From contig JAKORH010000262.1 in assembly GCA_029777935.1 (NCBI GenBank), forward strand, positions 1 through 17,938: a DNA stretch of 17,938 nt, in the 5' to 3' direction. Source of the DNA: Pseudomonadota bacterium (GTDB lineage: Bacteria > Pseudomonadota > Gammaproteobacteria > Burkholderiales > Burkholderiaceae). Both the position numbers and the translations under genes were made by a program. Of this stretch, positions 1 through 5,727 are shown piece by piece (the stretch's first letter is position 1; the number at the start of each line of letters is the position of its first letter). The notes beneath the pieces were generated by a model, which was not told the origin of the DNA, did no database searches, and worked only from the letters and a program-made list of their open reading frames with translations.

Positions 1-42
1 GCGCCGGGCGCCTTGCATCCGGGCTTTCTGGCGACAACGCAT
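1..42 (-). CDS. possible first codons of the OmpR-partner sensor kinase (partial)
   Basis: Downstream of ompR on the same strand an ATG at 42-40 opens a frame that stays open to the window edge (14 codons, Arg/Lys-rich, with a second in-frame ATG at 18-16). In proteobacteria the EnvZ-type histidine kinase usually follows ompR directly, and a basic N-terminus before the first membrane helix would fit. Nothing diagnostic of a kinase lies inside the window, so this call is position-based inference only. Confidence 0.25.
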   Translation of the reverse strand, partial: MRCRQKARMQGARR

Positions 43-68
43 CGCACGAATTATTCACGGATAGGTTC

Positions 69-794
69 TTAGGTCTGCCCGTCGGGAATGAACACGTAGC
101 CCAGCCCCCACACGGTCTGGATGAATTTCGGCTTGGACGGATCGGGCTCGATCATCTTGCGCAGCCGCGAGATCTGTACGTCGAGCGAGCGGTCGAACGC
201 CTCGTATTCACGGCCGCGCGCCATCTCCATCAGCTTCTCGCGCGACAGCGGCGTGCGCGGATAGCGCGCGAAGACCTTCAGCACCGCGAACTCGCCGGTG
301 GTCAGCGGCACCTGCTCACCGTTCCTGGTGAGCGTGCGCGTGGCGAGATCGAGCACGAACTCGCCGAACTCCACCGTCTTCGGCTCCTGAGCCGGGGCGC
401 CCGGGATCTCGTCGGCGCCCTTGCGGCGCAGGACCGCGTTGATGCGCGCGAGCAGTTCGCGCGGGTTGAAGGGCTTCGGCAGGTAGTCGTCGGCGCCCAT
501 CTCGAGGCCGACGATGCGATCGACGTCCTCGCCCTTGGCGGTCAGCATGATGATCGGCGTGGCTTCGTTGGCGCCGCGCAGGCGGCGCAGGATCGACAGC
601 CCGTCCTCGCCGGGCAGCATCAGATCGAGGATCAGCACGTCGAAGCGCTCGCGCAGCCACAGCTTGTTCATCGCCTGGCCGTTCTCCGCCGTGTAGACGG
701 TGAAGCCGTTGTCGGTCAGATAGCGCCGCAGCAGATCGCGCAGGCGCGGATCGTCGTCGACGACCAGGACTTTCGGAGGGCCGGAGCGGTGCAT
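69..794 (-). CDS. ompR: OmpR, two-component response regulator (OmpR/PhoB family)
   Basis: A 241-residue DNA-binding response regulator, cytoplasmic. The receiver domain (about residues 7-122) shows the acidic pocket D13-D15, the phospho-acceptor D57 in ILDLMLPGEDG, the switch residue T85 in MLTAKG and the invariant K107 in LPKPF. A proline-rich linker (about 128-138) leads to a winged-helix domain (about 140-238) with TTGEFAVL, SREKLM, RSLDVQISRLRKMIE and VWGLGYVF, which are typical of OmpR itself. The ATG at 794 is preceded by GGAG seven bases upstream on the minus strand. EnvZ would be the expected partner, just beyond the left edge. In known bacteria OmpR responds to osmolarity and envelope state and controls porins; which genes it controls here is not visible. 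The gene is divergent from the exported-protein unit starting at 969, so the two share the 174-bp region between them. Confidence 0.95.
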   Translation of the reverse strand: MHRSGPPKVLVVDDDPRLRDLLRRYLTDNGFTVYTAENGQAMNKLWLRERFDVLILDLMLPGEDGLSILRRLRGANEATPIIMLTAKGEDVDRIVGLEMGADDYLPKPFNPRELLARINAVLRRKGADEIPGAPAQEPKTVEFGEFVLDLATRTLTRNGEQVPLTTGEFAVLKVFARYPRTPLSREKLMEMARGREYEAFDRSLDVQISRLRKMIEPDPSKPKFIQTVWGLGYVFIPDGQT

Positions 795-815
795 GTTCGA
801 TCTCCACGGTCAGCC

Positions 816-861
816 GGGGCGCGATGCTACGGAGGTTGCTTCGTACGAGCGATCGCGCCCC
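816..861. promoter_or_regulatory. 10-bp perfect inverted repeat in the ompR leader / divergent promoter region
   Basis: GGGGCGCGAT (816-825) is matched exactly by its reverse complement ATCGCGCCCC (852-861), with a 26-nt spacer in which GCTACG (826-831) can partly continue the pairing with CGT (842-844) and AGC (848-850). It starts 22 bp upstream of the ompR ATG. If ompR is transcribed from further right, the repeat forms a strong hairpin in its 5' leader; otherwise it could be an operator between the two divergent genes. The sequence does not decide between the two. Confidence 0.5.
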
Positions 862-868
862 ACAAAGT

Positions 869-882
869 GTTACAGAATTTAC
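869..882. promoter_or_regulatory. candidate paired half-sites (GTTAC / TTTAC), possible OmpR autoregulation site
   Basis: GTTAC (869-873) and TTTAC (878-882) are direct repeats nine bases apart in an otherwise GC-rich divergent region; read on the minus strand they are GTAAA and GTAAC. OmpR in enterics binds AT-rich direct half-sites containing GTAAC-like or GAAAC-like cores about 10 bp apart, and ompR genes are often autoregulated. The match is short and may be chance. Confidence 0.2.
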
Positions 883-968
883 CGCGCCGGTCCGCGGCTT
901 TTCGTATCGTCGCGCGTCGGGCGAAGCGTTGAGCGCATAACATTCACGCCGTGCCCGGCCGGATCGAC

Positions 969-1400
969 ATGAAACCGCGCGTCCTGATCGCCATCGTGTG
1001 GCTGCTTGCCGCTCAATGCGCCGGCGCGCAAACCGCGCCTGACGAGACGCTGCGCAGCGTAGCGCCGCCGCAGCGCGGGAACGCATGGCAGGCGATGACG
1101 CCGCAACAGCGCGTTGAGTTCTGGCGCCGCTTGACGCCGGAGCAGCGGCAGTCGCTCCGCCAACAGATGGCGCCTGCTCAGCGCGACGCGACGCGTGGCC
1201 AGACGATGCAACAGCGTGGCCTGCCTCCCGCCGCGCCGCCCGTCGACAACGCGACGCCTCCGATGCTGCCCGGCGGGCCGGGCCCGCGCCGGCTGAGCCC
1301 GGAGGAACGCCAGAAGCTGCGCGAGCAGATCATGGAATCGACGCGCGACCTGCGCGAGCAGCGGCGGCACATGTGGATGGAGCGGCACAAGGGCCGCTAG
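969..1400 (+). CDS. small exported Q/R-rich protein of unknown function (Spy/CpxP- or DUF3106-like)
   Basis: A protein of 143 residues from the ATG at 969. That start is preferred to the in-frame GTG at 951 because it opens directly with a signal peptide: basic MKPR, a hydrophobic stretch to about residue 16 and a cleavage-like AGAQ near residue 20. The mature part has no membrane segment. It is built of short amphipathic repeats of the form (M/L)(T/S)PEQR-x-x-(L/F): MTPQQRVEFWRRL, LTPEQRQSLRQQM and LSPEERQKLREQI, separated by a Pro/Ala/Gly-rich linker. The motif resembles the LTxxQ helices of Spy/CpxP periplasmic chaperones and the repeats of DUF3106 proteins; membership of either family is a guess. 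It is followed after 5 bp by the DUF1800 gene, so it is probably co-transcribed with the DUF1800/DUF1501 pair and acts in the periplasm. No partner or substrate can be named. Confidence 0.8.
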   Translation: MKPRVLIAIVWLLAAQCAGAQTAPDETLRSVAPPQRGNAWQAMTPQQRVEFWRRLTPEQRQSLRQQMAPAQRDATRGQTMQQRGLPPAAPPVDNATPPMLPGGPGPRRLSPEERQKLREQIMESTRDLREQRRHMWMERHKGR

Positions 1401-1405
1401 ATTCG

Positions 1406-2893
1406 ATGCGGCGCTGGCTGGTCGGCATCGCAGGCATCGCGCTCGCCGCGGCCGCGCACGCGAGTTCGCTCGGCGAGCAGGGCACGCGACTGCTGCTGAC
1501 GCGCGCGGGCTTCGCCCCCAGCGCCGAGGAAGTCGCGCAATACTCCGGGCTCACGCAGGCGCAGGCGGTCGACCGCTTGCTCGCGCAGGCGCGCAAGACC
1601 GCGATCGCGCCGCCGCCCGCGTGGGTCGACGATGCGCTCGTCACGCCGCGCGAACTGCGGCAGATGAGCGACGAGCAGCGCCGCGCGTATCGCCAACAGC
1701 AGATCGGCTGGAGCCTCGAACTGCGCGGCTGGTGGCTGCGCGAAATGGTTGCTTCAAGCTCGCCGCTCACCGAGCGGATGACGCTCTTCTGGCATGACCA
1801 CTTCGTATCGGCGCAGCCCAAGGTGCGCGCCGCTCAATTGATGTACCGGCAGAACGCGCTGCTGCGCCGTCACGCGCTCGGCAGCTTCGCGGACCTGCTG
1901 CACGCGGTCGCCAGGGATCCGGCGATGCAGATCTACCTCGACACCGTGATCAACCGCAAGGGCGAACCGAACGAGAACTTCGCGCGCGAGGTGATGGAAC
2001 TCTTCACGCTCGGGCAGGGCCACTACACGGAGACCGACGTCAAGGAAGCCGCGCGCGCATTCACGGGCTGGAGCGTCGACCCGCGCACGGGCCGCTTCCT
2101 GGTCCGGCCCGCGCTGCACGACGACGGCGAGAAGACCGTGCTCGGGCGCACCGGCAACCTCGATGGCGACCAGGTGCTCGACATCCTGCTCGCGCAGCCG
2201 CAGACGGCGGAGTTCGTCACGCGCAAGCTGTGGCGCGAATTCGTATCGCCGCAGCCCGACGAAGCGCGCGTGAGGGCCGTCGCCGCACAGTTCCGCGCCA
2301 GCGGCTACCGCATCGACGCCGCGCTGCGCGCGCTGCTGCTGCAACCGGAAGTCGTGCAGCGCGACCAGGACGACGCGCTCGTCAAGTCGCCGGTCGAGCT
2401 GATCGTGGGCCTGGCACGTCAGACGGGCGCCGACATCGGCGACGGCGTCGGTGCCGCGATCGCGTCGGCCGCGATGGGTCAGAACCTCTTCGCCGCGCCG
2501 AACGTGCGCGGCTGGCCGGGTGGCGAGGCGTGGATCAATACGCAGACGCTGCTCGCGCGCAAGCAGTTCATCAGCCGCGCGCTCGAAGCGCCGCCGCCGG
2601 CGGCGATGGACCGCGCGCCCACCCTGATGGCGCCGGTGCCCGAGGTGAAGGCAGCGGACGGCCCCCGGCGCCGGCTGCAGGCGCTCGCGGCCAACGCGAT
2701 GCGCATCGACGCGGCCGCTGCGTTGAAGTCGCTCGGCGGCTACCAGCCCGAGCGCGCGATCGATGCCAAGGCGGCGGCGATGCTGGCGGCGCAGTTGCTG
2801 GTGCTGCCGCCGGTCTCGGCGCCGCAGCCCGGCGAACTGGCGCTGGATGCATTGAGAACCGTGTTGCTCGACCCCGTGTACCAGTTGAAGTGA
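1406..2893 (+). CDS. DUF1800 family exported protein
   Basis: A 495-residue protein. The ATG at 1406 is chosen because it starts a clean signal peptide (MRRW, hydrophobic core 5-17, AHAS near 17-20); the frame is open further upstream, but that part overlaps the preceding gene and lacks a signal sequence. Family hallmarks are RLLLTRAGFAPS near the N-terminus (28-39), WHDHF (129-133), NENFAREVMELFTLG (189-203), EAARAFTGW (214-222) and VRGWPGG in the C-terminal half, followed by a helical tail. DUF1800 proteins have no established biochemical function; they are nearly always encoded beside a DUF1501 protein, as here (2 bp between the genes), suggesting that the two work together outside the cytoplasm. 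The Shine-Dalgarno sequence is weak (AAGGG at 1389-1393), so translation may depend on the upstream gene. Family assignment is firm; role unknown. Confidence 0.93.
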   Translation: MRRWLVGIAGIALAAAAHASSLGEQGTRLLLTRAGFAPSAEEVAQYSGLTQAQAVDRLLAQARKTAIAPPPAWVDDALVTPRELRQMSDEQRRAYRQQQIGWSLELRGWWLREMVASSSPLTERMTLFWHDHFVSAQPKVRAAQLMYRQNALLRRHALGSFADLLHAVARDPAMQIYLDTVINRKGEPNENFAREVMELFTLGQGHYTETDVKEAARAFTGWSVDPRTGRFLVRPALHDDGEKTVLGRTGNLDGDQVLDILLAQPQTAEFVTRKLWREFVSPQPDEARVRAVAAQFRASGYRIDAALRALLLQPEVVQRDQDDALVKSPVELIVGLARQTGADIGDGVGAAIASAAMGQNLFAAPNVRGWPGGEAWINTQTLLARKQFISRALEAPPPAAMDRAPTLMAPVPEVKAADGPRRRLQALAANAMRIDAAAALKSLGGYQPERAIDAKAAAMLAAQLLVLPPVSAPQPGELALDALRTVLLDPVYQLK

Positions 2894-2895
2894 CG

Positions 2896-4035
2896 ATGAA
2901 ACGACGCGACCTGCTGCGGCTCGGCGCCGGCCTGTCGGCGTGGACGACGGTTCCGGTCGTCCGGGCGGCCGACGGACCGCCGCAGCACTTGCTGGTGCTG
3001 ATCGAACTGCGCGGCGGCAACGACGGACTGAACACGGTGGTGCCGTTCGGCGACGGACGCTACTACGACCTGCGGCCGCAGCTCGCGCTGCGCGACGATG
3101 CGCTCGTCGCGCTGAACGCCCGGGTCGGGTTGCACGCGGCGCTCGCGCTCAAGCCGCTGTGGGACAGCGGCGAACTGGCGATCGTGCAGGGAGTCGGCTA
3201 TCCGCAGCCGAATCTGTCGCACTTCCGCTCGATCGAGATCTGGGACACCGCCTCCGACAGCGCGCAATACCTGGCGCAGGGCTGGCTGACCCGACTCGCG
3301 GCGGTGGCCGGGTTCGCGCGCTTCGGCGCCGACGGCGTGATCCTCGGCGCGCCCGACCTCGGCCCGTTCGCAGGCGGCGCGCGCGCGATTTCGCTCACGG
3401 ACCCGGAACGCTTCGCGCGCCAGGCGCGGCTGGTCCACGACGACGACGCCCCCGCGCGCGGCGCGCTGGCGCACATGCTGCGCGTCGAACGCGACATCGC
3501 GCGCGCCGGCGCGGAGCTGAAGCCCGAAGCGACGTTCCGGACCGAGTTTCCGCGCACGCCGTTCGGCGTGGCGATGCATGGCGCGGCTGCCGTCGCGTCG
3601 ACGCGCCGCGTGCCGGTCGTTCGAGTCACGCTCTCCGGTTTCGACACGCACCGCAACCAGGCTCCCGTGCAGGGGAACCTGCTGCGGCAGCTCGGCGAAG
3701 GCGTGCTGGCGCTGCGAGCGGCGCTGAAGGAGATCGGACTGTGGGACGGCACGCTGCTGCTGACCTACTCGGAGTTCGGGCGGCGCGCGCGCGAAAACGG
3801 AAACCTCGGCACCGATCACGGTACCGCCAACGCGATGCTCGCGATCGGCCCGCTGGTCAATGGCGGTTTGCACTGCGACCCGCCGGCGCTCGATCGCCTC
3901 GATGCCAACGGCAATCTGCGCGCAACCGTAGACTTTCGCGCGGTCTACGCGGCGGTGATCGAACGCCTGTGGCGGGTGGACCCGCAGCGCGTTTTCGGGC
4001 GCGGCTTCGCGCCGCTCGACTTCCTGCGCGTGTGA
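2896..4035 (+). CDS. DUF1501 family protein with Tat-type signal
   Basis: A 379-residue protein starting at the ATG two bases after the DUF1800 stop. The N-terminus, KRRDLLRLGAG followed by a short hydrophobic stretch and VRAAD near residue 25, has the twin-arginine pattern (R3-R4), implying export in folded form. Family motifs are LIELRGGNDGLN (35-46), GYPQPNLSHFRSIEIWDTA (101-119) and, towards the C-terminus, TYSEFGRRARENG and GTDHGTAN. DUF1501 belongs to the alkaline-phosphatase/sulfatase-like superfamily; the conserved Asp/His of TDHG and the Asn of GGNDG are consistent with a metal-binding hydrolase fold, but no substrate is known. The pairing with DUF1800 is the usual context. The same frame is open upstream to 2230, but that stretch is the out-of-frame shadow of the DUF1800 gene. 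Confidence 0.93.
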   Translation: MKRRDLLRLGAGLSAWTTVPVVRAADGPPQHLLVLIELRGGNDGLNTVVPFGDGRYYDLRPQLALRDDALVALNARVGLHAALALKPLWDSGELAIVQGVGYPQPNLSHFRSIEIWDTASDSAQYLAQGWLTRLAAVAGFARFGADGVILGAPDLGPFAGGARAISLTDPERFARQARLVHDDDAPARGALAHMLRVERDIARAGAELKPEATFRTEFPRTPFGVAMHGAAAVASTRRVPVVRVTLSGFDTHRNQAPVQGNLLRQLGEGVLALRAALKEIGLWDGTLLLTYSEFGRRARENGNLGTDHGTANAMLAIGPLVNGGLHCDPPALDRLDANGNLRATVDFRAVYAAVIERLWRVDPQRVFGRGFAPLDFLRV

Positions 4036-4082
4036 CGATCGACCGCACTGCTGGAGCCGGTCCCGGAATCCCCGACGGATCG

Positions 4083-4132
4083 CGCCGGCGACTCCGAGAC
4101 AGGTTCTAGCACCTATCTCAGAGTCCCCGGCG
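4083..4132. repeat. imperfect long hairpin with TCTAGC loop
   Basis: Bases 4083-4104 pair with 4111-4132 around a 6-nt loop (4105-4110). Nineteen of 22 positions are Watson-Crick pairs; the three exceptions are C4095/A4120, C4100/A4115 and C4089/C4126. In a minus-strand transcript the two C/A mismatches become G-U wobbles, so the RNA fold is better on that strand. There is no U-tract. The left arm, gactccgagacaggttctag (4090-4109), recurs at 4361-4380. Confidence 0.8.
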
Positions 4133-4138
4133 GATCGC

Positions 4139-4240
4139 GTTGCGACGAGAAGCCGGCGGATGCTAGGCGGCAGGCGCAGGACAGTAGCCAAGCTACGGCC
4201 AAGCCTGCCAACAACGCAGACGCCGGCTTCTCGTCGCAAC
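4139..4240. repeat. 102-bp element bounded by perfect 20-bp inverted repeats
   Basis: GTTGCGACGAGAAGCCGGCG (4139-4158) is repeated as its exact reverse complement at 4221-4240. Inside, GGCAGG (4169-4174) faces CCTGCC (4204-4209), and GTAGC (4184-4188) faces GCTAC (4192-4196) over a 3-nt loop, so the whole element can fold as one nested hairpin or cruciform. The size and structure recall REP/BIME or MITE-like elements; no transposase or target-site duplication is visible. Confidence 0.85.
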
Positions 4241-4360
4241 CCTTCGGGGCGGGGTCGCATTGGGCGCATAACGTCGTTGCGGCTCGGGTCCTTGCATCAG
4301 CAATGGTCCCTTCGCCGCGCCTAGTTCTGCGCCCAAAGCGGCCCCACCGCGACCGCTGGG

Positions 4361-4380
4361 GATTCTGAGACAGGTTCTAG
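4361..4380 (+). repeat. second copy of the GAGACAGGTTCTAG module
   Basis: gattctgagacaggttctag matches 4090-4109 at 18 of 20 positions. With the following bases it forms an outer palindrome, GATTCT (4361-4366) against AGAATC (4379-4384). Its 3' end supplies the TAGAAT hexamer that lies just upstream of the tsaB start. Confidence 0.7.
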
Positions 4381-4383
4381 AAT
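4378..4383 (+). promoter_or_regulatory. candidate -10 hexamer (TAGAAT) for tsaB
   Basis: TAGAAT is four of six to TATAAT and ends 7 bp before the GTG start of tsaB. A transcript starting at the usual distance would begin at or next to the start codon. No convincing -35 is seen around 4355-4361 and there is no Shine-Dalgarno sequence. Confidence 0.35.
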
Positions 4384-4390
4384 CGGCGCG

Positions 4391-5074
4391 GTGCATCCGA
4401 CCATCCTCGCCATCGATACCGCGGCCGACGTCTGCTCGGTCGCGCTGGCGCGCGCCGGCGAGATACGAGAGGAGCGGGAGGTCGTCGGCCACCGCCACTC
4501 CGAACGCGTACTGCCGATGGTCGAAATGCTGTTCGCAGCGGCAGGTATCGGTCTTGCCGACTGCGACGCGCTGGCATTCGGCGCGGGGCCGGGCGCGTTC
4601 ACCGGACTGCGGATCGCGTGCGGCATGGTGCAGGGTCTCGCGTATGGCGCGCGCAAGCCGGTGATCGCGGTGGGCAACCTGGAAGCGCTGGCGGCTGCGG
4701 CATTGCTGGAGAACGCGGGCGCCATGCGCGTGCTGTGTGCGAACGACGCGCGCATGCAGGAAGCTTACGTCGCCGTCTATCAGCGCAGCGGCGAGGACGT
4801 CGTGGAACTGGCGGGGCCCGCTCTGGCGTCGGCGGCCGAACTCGACGCTTGGCTTGTCCGCTGGCGGCCCGACGTGGTCGCTGGCGATGCGCCGGTGTCG
4901 TTTCGAGTGCGGTTCCCGCAGCGTGCCGGTGCCGCGGCGATCGCGGAGCGGGCGCTGCGCCGCTGGGAGTCCGGCGAGCGCATCGATCCCTCGCGCGCGG
5001 CGCCGCTGTACGTGCGCGACCACGTCGCGCTCACGATCGCCGAACGCCACGCCCGCCGGGAGACATCGGCATGA
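4391..5074 (+). CDS. tsaB: TsaB, tRNA threonylcarbamoyladenosine biosynthesis protein
   Basis: A 227-residue cytoplasmic protein of the ASKHA fold. TsaB is the scaffold partner of TsaD and TsaE in making t6A at position 37 of ANN-reading tRNAs and is not itself the catalyst. Visible motifs are ILAIDTAADVCSVAL (5-19), GHRHSERVLPMVE (33-45), the family signature FGAGPGAFTGLRI (63-75) and the C-terminal PLYVRDHVALT. The length is close to the usual 220-235 residues. The GTG at 4391 is chosen because it begins exactly where homologues begin (xxxILAIDTA) and no earlier start fits. Its stop overlaps an ATG (ATGA, 5071-5074) that opens the repeat tract before rimI, a frequent tsaB neighbour. The lack of a ribosome-binding site and the nearby TAGAAT suggest a leaderless or very short leader. 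Confidence 0.95.
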   Translation: MHPTILAIDTAADVCSVALARAGEIREEREVVGHRHSERVLPMVEMLFAAAGIGLADCDALAFGAGPGAFTGLRIACGMVQGLAYGARKPVIAVGNLEALAAAALLENAGAMRVLCANDARMQEAYVAVYQRSGEDVVELAGPALASAAELDAWLVRWRPDVVAGDAPVSFRVRFPQRAGAAAIAERALRRWESGERIDPSRAAPLYVRDHVALTIAERHARRETSA

Positions 5075-5252
5075 GCGCGCCGGGCCGCCCCAAGCGCGAA
5101 TCCCCGAGCGCGCAGCGCGAGGGTAATCCAGTCAGCCCGCCGGGCCGCCCCAAGGGCGAATGCCCGAGCGCGCAGCGCGAGGGTAGTCCAGTGAGCGCGC
5201 ACGGCCGCTCCGAAGCGCTCATCCCGCAGCGCGCAGCGCGGAGGGCAGTCCA
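5071..5252 (+). repeat. three tandem 60/60/62-bp repeat units between tsaB and rimI
   Basis: Unit 1 is 5071-5130, unit 2 is 5131-5190 and unit 3 is 5191-5252. Units 1 and 2 differ at 6 of 60 positions; unit 3 is more diverged and carries 2 extra bases near its end (GCGCGGAGGG in place of GCGCGAGGG). The units open with ATGAGC, GTCAGC and GTGAGC, and the tract is followed directly by GTGAGCGCG, the first codons of rimI. The core gccgccccaag-gcgaat-cccgagcgcgcagcgcgaggg is strongly GC-rich and self-complementary (CGCGC-A-GCGCG). Each unit ends in GAGGG plus 7 nt before the next unit's first codon. I recall similar sequences as multicopy intergenic repeats in Burkholderiales; that is memory, not a search. 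Confidence 0.95.
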
Positions 5253-5256
5253 GTGA
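5071..5256 (+). CDS. small repeat-encoded ORF bridging tsaB and rimI, of doubtful expression
   Basis: An open frame of 61 residues exactly fills the repeat tract. It begins with an ATG overlapping the tsaB stop (ATGA), has GGGAG 8 nt upstream (5058-5062), and ends in a TGA overlapping the rimI GTG (GTGA, 5253-5256). The product is two near-identical 20-residue repeats (PGRPKRESPSAQREGNPVS, then PGRPKGECPSAQREGSPVS) followed by a diverged Arg/Ala-rich tail. It is low-complexity and basic, with no signal peptide or known domain. It may simply be open because the repeat has a period of 60. Translating it would couple tsaB to rimI; nothing else argues for a functional peptide. Confidence 0.25.
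   Translation: MSAPGRPKRESPSAQREGNPVSPPGRPKGECPSAQREGSPVSAHGRSEALIPQRAARRAVQ
5240..5255 (+). promoter_or_regulatory. ribosome-binding site that decides the rimI start
   Basis: GGAGGG (5240-5245) followed by 7 nt and GTG (5253) is the best Shine-Dalgarno arrangement in this part of the window. It is formed by the 2-bp insertion in repeat unit 3; units 1 and 2 have GAGGG at the matching place. The GTG opening unit 3 (5191) is not in frame with rimI, which leaves 5253 as the start. Confidence 0.7.
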
Positions 5257-5720
5257 GCGCGGTGGTGCGGCCGGCCGAGGACTGGTTCGCGCCGATGCGC
5301 GCCGAGGACCTCGAAGAGGTGATGGCGATCGAGAACGATCTGTACGCGTTTCCATGGACACGCGGGAACTTCCGCGACTCGCTCGCCGCCGGCTACTGCA
5401 CGTGGACGCTGCGCGGCGCGCAGGGCGACCTGATCGCGTACGCGGTGGTGATGATCGCGCTCGAAGAAGCGCACCTGCTGAACCTGTCGGTGGCCCGAAG
5501 GCATCAGCGCCGCGGCCACGGCTGGCGCACGCTCGACTGGATGGCGTCGGTCGCGCGCGACTACGGCGCGCGCTCTATGCTGCTCGAGGTGCGGCCAACC
5601 AACACCAGCGGCCAGCGGCTGTACAGCGCGTACGGTTTCGAGTCGATCGGCCGCCGCCGCGACTACTACCCTGCGCTGGGCGGGCGCGAGGACGCGATCG
5701 TGATGCGCGTCGCATTGTGA
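5253..5720 (+). CDS. rimI: RimI, ribosomal-protein S18 alanine N-acetyltransferase
   Basis: A 155-residue GNAT-fold acetyltransferase, cytoplasmic, that transfers an acetyl group from acetyl-CoA to the N-terminal alanine of ribosomal protein S18. The acetyl-CoA loop is clear: HLLNLSVARRHQRRGHGWRTL (the RRxxG(H)G type Q/RxxGxG/A), followed by the motif-B region MLLEVRPTNTSGQRLYSAYGFESIGRRRDYY and GREDAIVM at the C-terminus, all strongly RimI-like. AFPWTRGNF near residues 29-37 matches the family N-terminus. The glycine pattern in QRRGHGW differs slightly from the usual Q/RGxG(L)G but keeps the loop. The GTG start is set by GGAGGG 7 nt upstream. It sits between tsaB and a uracil-DNA glycosylase gene 7 bp downstream, a common beta- and gammaproteobacterial neighbourhood. 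Confidence 0.95.
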   Translation: MSAVVRPAEDWFAPMRAEDLEEVMAIENDLYAFPWTRGNFRDSLAAGYCTWTLRGAQGDLIAYAVVMIALEEAHLLNLSVARRHQRRGHGWRTLDWMASVARDYGARSMLLEVRPTNTSGQRLYSAYGFESIGRRRDYYPALGGREDAIVMRVAL

Positions 5721-5727
5721 GGCGCGC

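Larger units (their letters stand above)
4036..4390. other. 355-bp gap without a gene, rich in repeats
   Basis: No convincing coding sequence lies between the DUF1501 stop and tsaB; open frames here have no recognisable protein features. The gap holds an imperfect 22-bp hairpin (4083-4132), a perfect 20-bp inverted repeat (4139-4158 with 4221-4240), a direct repeat of ccccgRcggatcgcg (4070-4084 and 4125-4139), and a second copy (4361-4380) of one hairpin arm just before tsaB. The piece from about 4241 to 4360 shows nothing I can interpret. No T-tract is present, so none of the hairpins is a standard intrinsic terminator. Confidence 0.8.

Noticed and set aside
2230..2895. Open frame upstream of and continuous with the DUF1501 gene
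   Set aside because: It lies within the DUF1800 gene in another frame, is an Arg/Ala/Gly-rich shadow typical of GC-rich DNA, and would bury the Tat signal.
4139..4240. Insertion sequence with terminal inverted repeats
   Set aside because: Only 102 bp long, with no transposase frame and no visible target-site duplication; at most a MITE-like or REP-like element.
4193..5050. Minus-strand open frame across the gap and tsaB
   Set aside because: It is antisense to tsaB with low-complexity His/Arg-rich composition and no recognisable protein feature.
5071..5252. CRISPR-like array
   Set aside because: The units are contiguous direct repeats with no unique spacers and no cas genes nearby.
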